From NCBI GenBank assembly GCA_043809745.1, contig JBDROU010000016.1, forward strand, positions 1 through 34,879: 34,879 nucleotides of DNA. The letters are read 5' to 3'. Below the pieces are notes generated by a model. That model was not told where the DNA came from and ran no database searches. It was given only the letters and a program-made list of their open reading frames with translations. Every line of letters starts with the position of its first letter. Position 1 is the stretch's first letter. Made by a program: the position numbers and the translations under genes. The DNA is from JBDROU01 sp043809745 [NCBI: bacterium]. GTDB lineage: Bacteria > Elusimicrobiota > JBDRMW01. Shown here piece by piece: positions 8,242 through 16,664 of this stretch.

Positions 8242-9404
8242 TATGATTTCTTTAATCCTTTCAATACCGCAATAACAGTATTTATATTGTATTCAGTTAA
8301 ATTAGTGCTGCAGGGTATGTTCAAAACCCTGTCTAAAAAGTAGAATGCTTTTGTTATACTATAGCATTGGCTGCAATTATACGGTTTTTGTAAATGATTC
8401 GGGTACCATATAGGCCTGGTTTCAATACCTTTTTCTTTAAGCTTATGCATTAAAAGCTCTTTATCCATGCCGTACTTATCTTTATCTACTACTATCGAAT
8501 ACATCCAGTAATTTGACCTGGTATTCCTCGGGGAGTCGAGAAGAATTATACCATCGATATCAGCCAAGCCTCTTTTATAATACTCATAATTTTTGATTTT
8601 AATCGATATAAATTCTTCTATTTTTTCCAGCTGGGCTAATCCAATCGCGGCATGTATATTTGTTAATCTAAAATTATAACCAATATTATCATGCTTGTAA
8701 TTTAACGGATCATCTTTAGCCTGATTGGTATAATATCTTGCCTTTTTGGCCAGACCCTCATCGTTTGTGACTATCATGCCGCCGCCTCCGGCAGTAATTA
8801 TTTTATTGCCGTTAAAAGAATATACACCGCAATCACCGATGGCCCCTGTAAATCTATTGTTATAAAGTCCAGCCGTATAGTAAGAACCCAAACTTTCAGC
8901 CGCGTCTTCGACAATCTTAAGCCTGAATTCTTCAGCTACACTCATTATCTTATGCATATCACAGGGACTGCCGTACATATGAACAGGGAGAACCGCTTTA
9001 ATTATTTTACCGGTTTTCTTATTTTTAAGTCCTCTCTCGGTCTTTACGCATTCATTACTGCAAAACTCACGCAGTTTCTGCGCATCCAAATTCATAAATT
9101 CATCACAATCCATAAAAACAGGATCTGCATTTAAATATTTTACAGCGTTAATGGTAGCAATAAATGCTATAGTCGGAACCAGAACCTCATCATTTGATCT
9201 GACCCCAACCAGCTGCAAAGAAATTTGGAGAGCGCTGGTCCCATTCATGCAGGCAACCGCATATCTACTGCCGGTATACTCGCAAATCTTATTCTCGAAA
9301 CTATCCACAAATTTGCCTGCAGAGGAAACCCAGCCTGTATCCAAACATTCTTTTACATATTTCCATTCATTCCCGCAAATATTAGGTTCTGATAATGCTA
9401 TCAT
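8241..9404 (-). CDS. legC: LegC-family PLP-dependent sugar aminotransferase
   Basis: A DegT/DnrJ/EryC1-family aminotransferase of 387 residues. It adds an amino group at C4 of a 4-keto-6-deoxy nucleotide sugar. The N-terminus (SEPNICGNEWKYVKECLDTG at 5-24) is characteristic of LegC proteins. PLP contacts are visible: NGTSALQ near 54-60, VEDAAESLGS near 165-174 and the Schiff-base Lys201 in SFNGNKIIT. It lies 8 nt after the SDR gene, which occupies the position of legB in other clusters, and overlaps the nucleotidyltransferase gene by one base. Together these support a legionaminic-type pathway; an identical reaction in a bacillosamine-like pathway is the main alternative. Confidence 0.93.
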   Translation of the reverse strand: MIALSEPNICGNEWKYVKECLDTGWVSSAGKFVDSFENKICEYTGSRYAVACMNGTSALQISLQLVGVRSNDEVLVPTIAFIATINAVKYLNADPVFMDCDEFMNLDAQKLREFCSNECVKTERGLKNKKTGKIIKAVLPVHMYGSPCDMHKIMSVAEEFRLKIVEDAAESLGSYYTAGLYNNRFTGAIGDCGVYSFNGNKIITAGGGGMIVTNDEGLAKKARYYTNQAKDDPLNYKHDNIGYNFRLTNIHAAIGLAQLEKIEEFISIKIKNYEYYKRGLADIDGIILLDSPRNTRSNYWMYSIVVDKDKYGMDKELLMHKLKEKGIETRPIWYPNHLQKPYNCSQCYSITKAFYFLDRVLNIPCSTNLTEYNINTVIAVLKGLKKS

Positions 9405-9412
9405 ATCTGGTT

Positions 9413-10396
9413 TTATCTTTCCTTCTGCCTTTTATACCATTCCCAAATTTTTACAAGCCCCTCTGACAAAGGCATTTTCGGCGAATAATTCAATAATCTT
9501 TTCAATTTAGTTATGTCCGGGCATCTGCGCTTTGGAGATCCTTCCTGAACACCAGCAGGTTTAATTGTAAGCTTGGGATTAACTAAACTGACAATCTTTT
9601 CAGCTAAATTCTTAATAGTTATCTCTTCATCACCGTTACCAACATTAACTGTTTCACCTGCGGCTCCTTCAGACTCTGCAAGCCCTATGGTTGCCTCTAC
9701 CGCATCAGAAGCATAGCAAAATGCCCTTGTATGATCTATAGAGAACACCTCTAAAAATTCATCGCTGTTCTTAGCCTTTATTATCAGTTCTGGTATAACA
9801 TGGTCGTAACCCATTCTCGGGCCGTAAACGTTATGATACCGCACAATTGTAATTGGCACATTATATTTAGCCGAATACTGATAACATGCGGATTCGCCCG
9901 CTATTTTGCTTAATGCATATGTCGTTCTAGGGGACCTGATATCATCCAAACATAAAGGAACTTTTTCATCTGTAGGGATAGGGACGCCGAAGTGCTTTGA
10001 TGTACCAGCATAAACTTCACTTGTAGATGCAAATACGAATCTTTTAAGTTTCTTTTGGGTGGACTTAACCCATTCAAGCAGATTAAACAGTCCGGTTGTA
10101 TTCTCTATAAGCACCCTGTCCGGTCTTTTAATCACATTTCTTACGCCAATCAGCGCTGCCAGATCATAAATATAATCATAATCTTTATCTAATTTTTTGA
10201 ATGCATTCTTACTCGTCAAATCCGCTTTTATAAATTTTATATCATATTTGCCAATTAATGCTTTTATTTCAGCATCTATTTTGCCTCTTTCAAGATTGTC
10301 AATTATATGAACATTATTCTTATCATTATGCAAAAGGGCTTCAAGCATATGAAAACCTATAAATCCTGCGCCACCGGCTATCAGTATCTTGCTCAT
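9413..10396 (-). CDS. Extended SDR nucleotide-sugar enzyme (4,6-dehydratase, epimerase or decarboxylase)
   Basis: A 327-residue extended short-chain dehydrogenase. It has the NAD(P) motif GGAGFIG at 8-14, a catalytic STSEVY at 134-139 and the YxxxK pair Tyr170/Lys174 (TYALSKIAGE), then the substrate motif NVYGPRMG near 199-206. The Ser-Glu after Thr135 is found in dehydratases, decarboxylases and some epimerases. By position (directly before legC) it could do the LegB step, 4,6-dehydration of GDP- or UDP-GlcNAc. However, it lacks the segment NSFNSWGWLD that I recall as typical of LegB near residue 40. It also follows a nucleotide-sugar dehydrogenase by 10 nt, so it may instead epimerise or decarboxylate a UDP-uronic acid. 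The family is certain, the reaction is not. Confidence 0.85.
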   Translation of the reverse strand: MSKILIAGGAGFIGFHMLEALLHNDKNNVHIIDNLERGKIDAEIKALIGKYDIKFIKADLTSKNAFKKLDKDYDYIYDLAALIGVRNVIKRPDRVLIENTTGLFNLLEWVKSTQKKLKRFVFASTSEVYAGTSKHFGVPIPTDEKVPLCLDDIRSPRTTYALSKIAGESACYQYSAKYNVPITIVRYHNVYGPRMGYDHVIPELIIKAKNSDEFLEVFSIDHTRAFCYASDAVEATIGLAESEGAAGETVNVGNGDEEITIKNLAEKIVSLVNPKLTIKPAGVQEGSPKRRCPDITKLKRLLNYSPKMPLSEGLVKIWEWYKRQKER

Positions 10397-10406
10397 TTTG
10401 CTTCCT

Positions 10407-11930
10407 TTAATAGCTGTTCCAGTGCCCCTTGCCTACGCCGCAAATCTTAAATCCATTTTTTTTCAGAAGCCTGGCTTTATAATCATCTATTACGTTGCCG
10501 CAATCAACAACCAAACCCTTTGGTTTTAGCAGACTTTTATAATAGTTTACGCTCAGTCTGCTATATTCTAAATGATTCGCAGTTAATATAACAGCATCAA
10601 CTTTGTTTTTAGCAAGTAATCTTAAATCATTCAAGACCGGCAATTTCAACTCAGGCCAATAACTTACAATTGGATCATGAAGTAGCACAATCCCGCCATT
10701 TTTCACGCATATTTTGTAGAATAACTCACTCGGCGAAAATCTTGTATCGGCAACATCTTTTAAATAGGACACCCCCATAAGGAGAATTTTCCTGCCTTTC
10801 AATTTGCCTAAATTATTTTTCAACAACTTGAACGAATGAAACGGCATCTTATCATTAATATTAATTGCTCCGACCGACATCCCTAAATGTTTGCCTTTAT
10901 GAAAAATCTTTCGCGCTGCCCAATCTGCTATTAATGAATCTTTTGTAAGGCAATAACCTCCAACACCAAAACCGGGCAGCATTATATTGTTGTGAGTGGA
11001 GCGTTTTTTTATTCCTTCAATTACCTCGAATAAATTAACACCCGCAAGTTCAGCAAATTCCGTCCACTCTTGTATAAATGCTATATTTAATGCCCTGTAC
11101 GAATTCTCAAGCACCTTGCCCATTTCTGACGCGGTTATGTTGCCAAGCTCGGTAAGCGGGTAATCTTTCGTATTAATTATAGAACTAAAGAATTCCTTTG
11201 CCTCTTTCTTGGACGCATCATTAATACCTGAATAAACCCTGTAATATGAAACGATACTCTTCAGGTAGTTTTTCCCGGGCATGACCCTCTCGTAGGAATA
11301 AACCAGTTTAGGGATTTTAGTTTTAAATCCTCTCTTCTTAAATACTGCCTTAAACAAAGGCGCGATCATATACTCGCATATACCGGGAGGCATCGTAGTC
11401 TCTATAATAACCAGACAGGAGGTTTTTATCCTCATCGCAATCTGGTGCATAGAAGTTAGAAGAGGCCTCAAGTTAATACTGCTGTCCTCTACAAAACCCA
11501 ATTTTCCTTTTCTGACATCCAGATTAATATCAACAATAATGATATCCGCGGCAGAATAACCGTATTTATCCGCTGTCGCCATAATATTACCTGACGAGAA
11601 GCTTTTCTTAAATGTATTTGTTAAATCTATATCATTGCTTTTTATAGGAAGTTTGCCGTCATTGATCATACCAACCCTCCAGTATGCATCAATTTTCGGG
11701 AGGTCCATTCCTATCACAGCAAACTTATGCTTATTATTCTTATTCCTGGCAGAAGCCACCGCCGTAAGCATCGCGGATCCGACAAAACCCAATCCCTGAA
11801 CAACCACCAGCTTCTTGCCTTTATTCTTTGAGATAAATTCAGTTATGCCTTCCTTGTCATTAGGATTTTTCGAAAAGTGATATGATTCACCAAAAGGCGA
11901 CGCAGAAACTAACATTTTTTTGTGTTTCAT
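10407..11930 (-). CDS. Nucleotide-sugar dehydrogenase (UDP-glucose/UDP-ManNAc dehydrogenase family)
   Basis: Oxidises the C6 alcohol of a nucleotide sugar to a carboxylate in two NAD-dependent steps, giving a uronic acid. At 507 residues it is longer than the usual 390-450. An N-terminal extension of about 38 residues precedes the Rossmann motif (VVVQGLGFVGSAML at 42-55). Other landmarks are IETTMPPG near 176-183, Lys272 in EMGKVLENSYRALNIA, and the catalytic Cys327 in GFGVGGYCLTKD, where many family members have a Pro before the Lys and this one has Thr. The C-terminal UDP-binding domain is intact (GVSYLKDVADTRFSPS). It follows a 58-nt gap after the stretch of glycosyltransferase genes. Which sugar it oxidises cannot be read from sequence. 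Confidence 0.9.
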   Translation of the reverse strand: MKHKKMLVSASPFGESYHFSKNPNDKEGITEFISKNKGKKLVVVQGLGFVGSAMLTAVASARNKNNKHKFAVIGMDLPKIDAYWRVGMINDGKLPIKSNDIDLTNTFKKSFSSGNIMATADKYGYSAADIIIVDINLDVRKGKLGFVEDSSINLRPLLTSMHQIAMRIKTSCLVIIETTMPPGICEYMIAPLFKAVFKKRGFKTKIPKLVYSYERVMPGKNYLKSIVSYYRVYSGINDASKKEAKEFFSSIINTKDYPLTELGNITASEMGKVLENSYRALNIAFIQEWTEFAELAGVNLFEVIEGIKKRSTHNNIMLPGFGVGGYCLTKDSLIADWAARKIFHKGKHLGMSVGAININDKMPFHSFKLLKNNLGKLKGRKILLMGVSYLKDVADTRFSPSELFYKICVKNGGIVLLHDPIVSYWPELKLPVLNDLRLLAKNKVDAVILTANHLEYSRLSVNYYKSLLKPKGLVVDCGNVIDDYKARLLKKNGFKICGVGKGHWNSY

Positions 11931-11988
11931 ACTCTAAAAGTATAATAAATAAATTCAACGTAGTACATACTGAGATCGCTCACACTTG

Positions 11989-13164
11989 CTAAATACGTGT
12001 TACATTCTCATAAAGATCCTCTAATTTACTTATCATAAGTTGCACAGAAAATCTCATTAAACCGTTTTCCTTGCTTGTTACGTAACTTAAAGCTTCTTTC
12101 CCGAATCTTTCCCTTTTATCTTTATCATTCGCCAAACTTAAAACGGCTTCTCCTAAAGCCCTATAATCACCTGAAGAAACCAAAACTCCTGTCTTCCCGT
12201 CTAAAACTACATCCTCCACACCGCCAACCCTTGTCCCCACAATAGGTTTACCCAAAGCAGAAGCCTGAACATAGACTTTGCCCATACCTTCATTCAGCGA
12301 TGCCATCGCGAATACATCAAATATACTCATAATCTCCGGAGCATCTTTCCTTAAGCCCAGAAATTTCACGCTATACTCAATACCGAAATGCTTAACTAAT
12401 TTTTCAAGCATATCCCGTTCACTCCCATCGCCAACAATTAGCAAAACAGCATTTTTATTTACTTTCAATACCTCATTAAAAGCTTTTATAAGTGTTTTAT
12501 TGTCTTTTACCTTTTCTAATCTGGTAACGGTACCTACAACAAAATCATTCTCGGATATGCCTATCGAACTCTTTACTTTTACCGCATCAGTATTCATTGA
12601 AATATAATAATCAATATCAACCCCGGAATGGATTGAGATGAATTTTTCTTCTTTAGCTACACCGAATGAAACATGTTCATCTATACCTTTCGGGGTAAGA
12701 GTAATTATTTTTTTAGTGATCAAAGCTGTTATCTTTTCTAATAGTACAAACAACGCGCTTTTCAATCTACCGTAATAACCGTAAAAAACATGCCCGTGCG
12801 GAGTATGAATAATGGCCTTGGTCCCCGCAAAGAAAGCCGCCCATCTGCCAATTATACCTGCTTTTGATGCATGTGTATGGACAATATCAAATTTATGCCT
12901 CCTAATAAAAAATAATAACCAGAAAAATGCCAAGATATCTTTAATAGGATTTATCTGTCTTACCAGATAAGAAAGATAATGCACATCAACTTCTTGTTTT
13001 TTTATAAATTCCGATATGCTTCCATCGGGATCATTAGTTGGACCGGAAATTAATAGATTATCAAACTTATCATTTCTAATATGCGAAACTGTAAGTATAG
13101 TGTTTTCCGCCGATCCTCCTCTATCAAGACGGGTTATAATATTAAGAATTTTTATTTTTTTCAT
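11989..13164 (-). CDS. GT4-family glycosyltransferase
   Basis: A GT-B fold retaining glycosyltransferase of 391 residues that probably adds one sugar to the lipid-linked repeat unit on the cytosolic face. The N-terminal domain begins IKILNIITRLDRGGSAEN at 4-21, with HTHASKAGIIGR near 96-107 and HTPHGHVFYGY near 120-130. The C-terminal donor domain has VTRLEKVKDNKTL, LIVGDGSER near 242 and EGMGKVYVQA. The usual E-x7-E motif reads Glu292-x7-Gln300, so the second acidic residue is replaced by Gln. The gene overlaps the acyltransferase gene upstream by 4 nt. Donor and acceptor are unknown. Confidence 0.9.
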   Translation of the reverse strand: MKKIKILNIITRLDRGGSAENTILTVSHIRNDKFDNLLISGPTNDPDGSISEFIKKQEVDVHYLSYLVRQINPIKDILAFFWLLFFIRRHKFDIVHTHASKAGIIGRWAAFFAGTKAIIHTPHGHVFYGYYGRLKSALFVLLEKITALITKKIITLTPKGIDEHVSFGVAKEEKFISIHSGVDIDYYISMNTDAVKVKSSIGISENDFVVGTVTRLEKVKDNKTLIKAFNEVLKVNKNAVLLIVGDGSERDMLEKLVKHFGIEYSVKFLGLRKDAPEIMSIFDVFAMASLNEGMGKVYVQASALGKPIVGTRVGGVEDVVLDGKTGVLVSSGDYRALGEAVLSLANDKDKRERFGKEALSYVTSKENGLMRFSVQLMISKLEDLYENVTRI

Positions 13165-13622
13165 AACTGTTTCTTATTTATGGGTTTTGCCGGATTCCCT
13201 GCAACCACAGCGCCGTCAGGCACATCCCTGGTTACAATAGAACCAGCACCTACAACAGAATTCTCCCCAATTATAACACCCGGAAAGATAATAGAACCTG
13301 CCCCAATAAAAGCTCTCTTTTTAATAACAATAGGGGATACAATTTCACGGCTTCTGTCGTGCGCAGAAATAATTACTCTGAAGGATATCATAACCCTGTC
13401 TTCAATAGTTATTAATTCTGAAAAATCCGCATCTATAAAGCAATCCAACCCTATATATACCTTTTTGCCTATATTTAGGCCCATGCATCTGTAAAGAAAT
13501 ATTCTAACTATACGTATAAAACAAAACCTGCCCAATAACTGGCAAAGCTTTCTAAATGTCAGCTTAAAGATACCTGTTTTCACTTTATTCCTGTAATCTA
13601 CCCAGTATATTTTATCATTCAT
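13161..13622 (-). CDS. Hexapeptide-repeat acyltransferase (maltose-acetyltransferase-like, WcaF/WbbJ type)
   Basis: A small left-handed beta-helix acetyltransferase of 153 residues. Hexapeptide repeats run from about 50 to 145 (IGKKVYIGLDCFIDA, then GAGSIIFPGVIIGENSVVGA). The likely catalytic His lies in IISAHDRSR near 85-93, and the C-terminal AGNPAKPI is the classic end of this family. It probably O-acetylates a sugar of the repeat unit using acetyl-CoA. GAGAGGA-like ribosome site sequence precedes the ATG at 13622. It sits between two GT4 genes and overlaps the following one by 4 nt. It lacks the Rossmann domain present in the NeuD-like protein of this operon, so the two are not duplicates. 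Confidence 0.9.
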   Translation of the reverse strand: MNDKIYWVDYRNKVKTGIFKLTFRKLCQLLGRFCFIRIVRIFLYRCMGLNIGKKVYIGLDCFIDADFSELITIEDRVMISFRVIISAHDRSREIVSPIVIKKRAFIGAGSIIFPGVIIGENSVVGAGSIVTRDVPDGAVVAGNPAKPINKKQL

Positions 13623-13641
13623 AAATTTCCTCTCATTTTGA

Positions 13642-14793
13642 TCAGTTGCCGGAAACGCGAATTATCAACTCTCTTATTTTATTTGCCGCCGCATCTCTAT
13701 TCAATTCAGATTCCACTCTCTTGCGCGCATTGAAACCCATCTCTTCTGATAAAGTTCGATCCCCCAGTAATCTGTCTACCGCTTGATATATCTCATCTTC
13801 ACTCTCGGCATCTACCAGTATTCCCGTATCACCGTGAACTACAGCATCTGTCATGCCTCCATTACTGCCGCCTATGGCTGGTTTTGCGCAGGAAGCTGCT
13901 TCTATTAATGCTATGCCGAATCCTTCCACTAAATCGGCTCCCATATTTTTGCTTGCCATAATAAATATTTCGCAACTCCTGTAATAATTCACAAGTTCAT
14001 TTTCATCCGCTAAACCTGCAAATATTACTTTTTCCTGCAATTTATTTTTTTCCACCAAACTGACAAGCCTATTTTTTTCAGAACCTTTTCCCACAATATA
14101 GTAATAGACATTATCATATTTATTCAAAATTTTTGGCAAAACACTGATTACTGACGCATGACCTTTGTGAGGGTCTAACCTCCCGACAGTTAACAATATT
14201 CTCTTTGCCGCTATATTGAGCCTGCTTATAAATTCTTCCGAAGGTCTGCCCGGCGAGAATTTGTCTTTATCCACTCCGGGAAGAATTATTTCAATTTTTT
14301 GAGGCTCAACTCCCAGCTCAACAAGTTTATTTTTACTGAAATGACTAATTGTAAATACAATCTTAGCTTTATTAAATGTTTTTATTTTCAGCGCGGCCAG
14401 CAAAAATTTGATTCTTCTTCTTAATGTAGTCCTATCATCCAAATAATCAGATCCGTAGGCGGCGCAATAATAGTCAAATCTTAAAATATGCGACAGTATA
14501 AACGCGATAAGCCCGCAGGGGAACCAGACCGAACAAAATATCTTTCTATACTTTTTAAATATAATCAGAAACAAAAGATATAAAATAAAAGTAATCTCGC
14601 GTATAAAAGCAATGTTTAATACTCTTATGGTTTCGAAAGGATTTCTTTTATCATAACTCTCAGCACCTTTCATTAACGGCGCTAAAATAAGCACTCCGTC
14701 CTGTTTAGAAAGTCCTAAACCTAAGTCTTCGGTATATGAAGCGATGCCGCCAAAAAGCGGCCTGTAATCTGTTGCAAAAATTATTATTTTCAT
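13642..14793 (-). CDS. GT4-family glycosyltransferase
   Basis: A GT-B retaining glycosyltransferase of 383 residues. The N-terminus (IIIFATDYRPLFGGIASYTE at 3-22) has the glycine-rich acceptor loop. The donor domain carries LLTVGRLDPHKGH near 200-212, YYIVGKGSEKNRL and a full E-x7-E in EGFGIALIEAASCAKPAIG. A hydrophobic stretch near 68-108 could sit against the membrane. It follows the AsnB gene by a single base, implying tight co-translation. It should add a sugar to the undecaprenyl-linked repeat; the linkage is unknown. Confidence 0.9.
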   Translation of the reverse strand: MKIIIFATDYRPLFGGIASYTEDLGLGLSKQDGVLILAPLMKGAESYDKRNPFETIRVLNIAFIREITFILYLLFLIIFKKYRKIFCSVWFPCGLIAFILSHILRFDYYCAAYGSDYLDDRTTLRRRIKFLLAALKIKTFNKAKIVFTISHFSKNKLVELGVEPQKIEIILPGVDKDKFSPGRPSEEFISRLNIAAKRILLTVGRLDPHKGHASVISVLPKILNKYDNVYYYIVGKGSEKNRLVSLVEKNKLQEKVIFAGLADENELVNYYRSCEIFIMASKNMGADLVEGFGIALIEAASCAKPAIGGSNGGMTDAVVHGDTGILVDAESEDEIYQAVDRLLGDRTLSEEMGFNARKRVESELNRDAAANKIRELIIRVSGN

Positions 14794-14794
14794 T

Positions 14795-16654
14795 TTAATC
14801 CGAAAAATTCCTGAACCATAACTCTAAATTAAGAAGCGCCCACAGCTGATCTGTAAATAACCCCCTGCCGGAGTTATGTCTTTGAATCATAGACGCAACA
14901 TAATTATGATTAAAAATCCCTCTTTTCTTGATACTTTCTTCCGAAAGAAATTCTTTAATATAAGATTGAAGATCGTCCTTTAACCACTGGCTTAAAGGTA
15001 TCATAAAACCAAGCTTTCCCCTGTTCATTATTTGCGAAGGCAGCATATCAGACATAATCTTTTTAAATAAATACTTTAATTTTAAACCCTTGGTCTTTAA
15101 TCCTAGCTCCACCGATCCCAGCAGTTCCACCAATCTATGGTCCAATAAAGGCACCCTAAGCTCCAGCGAATGAGCCATACTCATTCTATCTGCCATACAA
15201 AGCAGATCATCTGCCAGATATGATTTGACATCCACATAATAGAGCTGCTGAAGTTGTTCAACATCTTTAGATTTATCAAAATATAACTCAAGCGGATTAA
15301 ATATATCACCCTTACTTAGCTGTTGATTAAAATCTTTTGAAAAAAGCATATCTCTATTTTTAACAAAGCTCATCCATTCTATGTAGGCTTTATCAAACTC
15401 TTTATTGCCAGCTCCTGTAAAACGCTTAAGCCTTCCGGCCGTATTCGCACTCGAAGTCGATTCAGGTAATAAATTAATTATCCCGTTCAGTATGCTCCTA
15501 ATAAATGCTGGAAATTTCTTATATAAAAGAAAAAACTTTGCGCCTAAATAACGCGGATACCCTGCAAAAAGCTCATCGCCGCCTATTCCGGTAAGCGCGA
15601 CTGTTACATGTTTAGAGCTGGCTTGCGAAATCAAATAAGTAGGAATACTCGAAGAATCCGCAAATGGTTCACCATAAGTTTGCACCAAAGCCGGTAATAT
15701 ATCCACAACCTTTGGCTCCAGTATGTATTCATGATGTTCTGTATTAAACCGTTCTGCTACGCACCTTGCAAATTTAAGTTCATTGTAGGAAGAATATTTT
15801 TCCTGGTACCCAATTGAAAAAGTCTTAACTTTTTTTACATATTCACTCATAAGAGCAACTATCGCAGAGGAATCCATACCTCCGCTTAAAAAAGCTCCTA
15901 AAGACACATCGCTCATTAGATGCTTCTTAACTGAATCTCTAAGCAAATATTTTATTCTATTTTTTATATCCTCTTGAGGATACTCTATACTTTTACACGA
16001 TAGATCCCAATATTGCTTTATAGAAATATTGCCATTTTGCCAAACAAGATAGTGACCCGCCAAAAGCTTATGAATATCCTTATATATACTTTTTGGAGCA
16101 GGAATATATAAAAGATCAACAAAATTATAAACACTGCTGTAATCTATTTCCTTTTTTATATCCTGTACAGCAAACAAAGGTTTTATCTCTGAAGCAAAAT
16201 ACAAATTCCCATTTTTTATCGAATAATAAAGCGGTTTTATTCCTACTCTGTCTCTAGCTAAAAGCAGCTTACCTTTAGTTTTGTCCCACAGCGCAATACT
16301 ATACATTCCTTCCAATTTTTCCAGGAATGATTCTTTATACTCTTCATATAAATGAGGTATTACCTCGGTATCTGTTTTAGTATAAAAGGAATGCCCTTTA
16401 CTAATTAAATCTTTTTTCAGTTCTTCAAAATTATATATCTCTCCGTTAAAAATTACCCAAATATCCCTAGTTTCATTATGTATTGGTTGGGCTCCTGTTG
16501 CCAGATCAATTATCTTTAGGCGTCTCATGGCTAAAGAAATATCATCATCGATATAAAATCCATCCTCATCAGGCCCGCGATGAATCATAGCCTGATTCAT
16601 TTTTGCAAGCACAGCCCTGTTCCTTAATCCTGCAATACCGCAAATCCCGCACAT
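14795..16654 (-). CDS. asnB: Glutamine-hydrolysing asparagine synthase family amidotransferase
   Basis: A 619-residue AsnB-family protein. Cys2 (MCGICGIAG) is the N-terminal nucleophile that releases ammonia from glutamine, with RGPDEDG near 26-32 and FNGEIYN near 69-75. The C-terminal synthetase domain has the pyrophosphatase loop LSGGMDSS at 256-263. In polysaccharide operons such proteins amidate the carboxylate of a uronic acid; P. aeruginosa O6 WbpS is the known example. The nucleotide-sugar dehydrogenase in this operon would provide such a carboxylate, so uronamide formation is a reasonable inference. Ordinary asparagine synthesis is the alternative. It lies 1 nt from one glycosyltransferase gene and 10 nt from another. 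Confidence 0.92.
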   Translation of the reverse strand: MCGICGIAGLRNRAVLAKMNQAMIHRGPDEDGFYIDDDISLAMRRLKIIDLATGAQPIHNETRDIWVIFNGEIYNFEELKKDLISKGHSFYTKTDTEVIPHLYEEYKESFLEKLEGMYSIALWDKTKGKLLLARDRVGIKPLYYSIKNGNLYFASEIKPLFAVQDIKKEIDYSSVYNFVDLLYIPAPKSIYKDIHKLLAGHYLVWQNGNISIKQYWDLSCKSIEYPQEDIKNRIKYLLRDSVKKHLMSDVSLGAFLSGGMDSSAIVALMSEYVKKVKTFSIGYQEKYSSYNELKFARCVAERFNTEHHEYILEPKVVDILPALVQTYGEPFADSSSIPTYLISQASSKHVTVALTGIGGDELFAGYPRYLGAKFFLLYKKFPAFIRSILNGIINLLPESTSSANTAGRLKRFTGAGNKEFDKAYIEWMSFVKNRDMLFSKDFNQQLSKGDIFNPLELYFDKSKDVEQLQQLYYVDVKSYLADDLLCMADRMSMAHSLELRVPLLDHRLVELLGSVELGLKTKGLKLKYLFKKIMSDMLPSQIMNRGKLGFMIPLSQWLKDDLQSYIKEFLSEESIKKRGIFNHNYVASMIQRHNSGRGLFTDQLWALLNLELWFRNFSD

Positions 16655-16664
16655 TTTTTTTATC

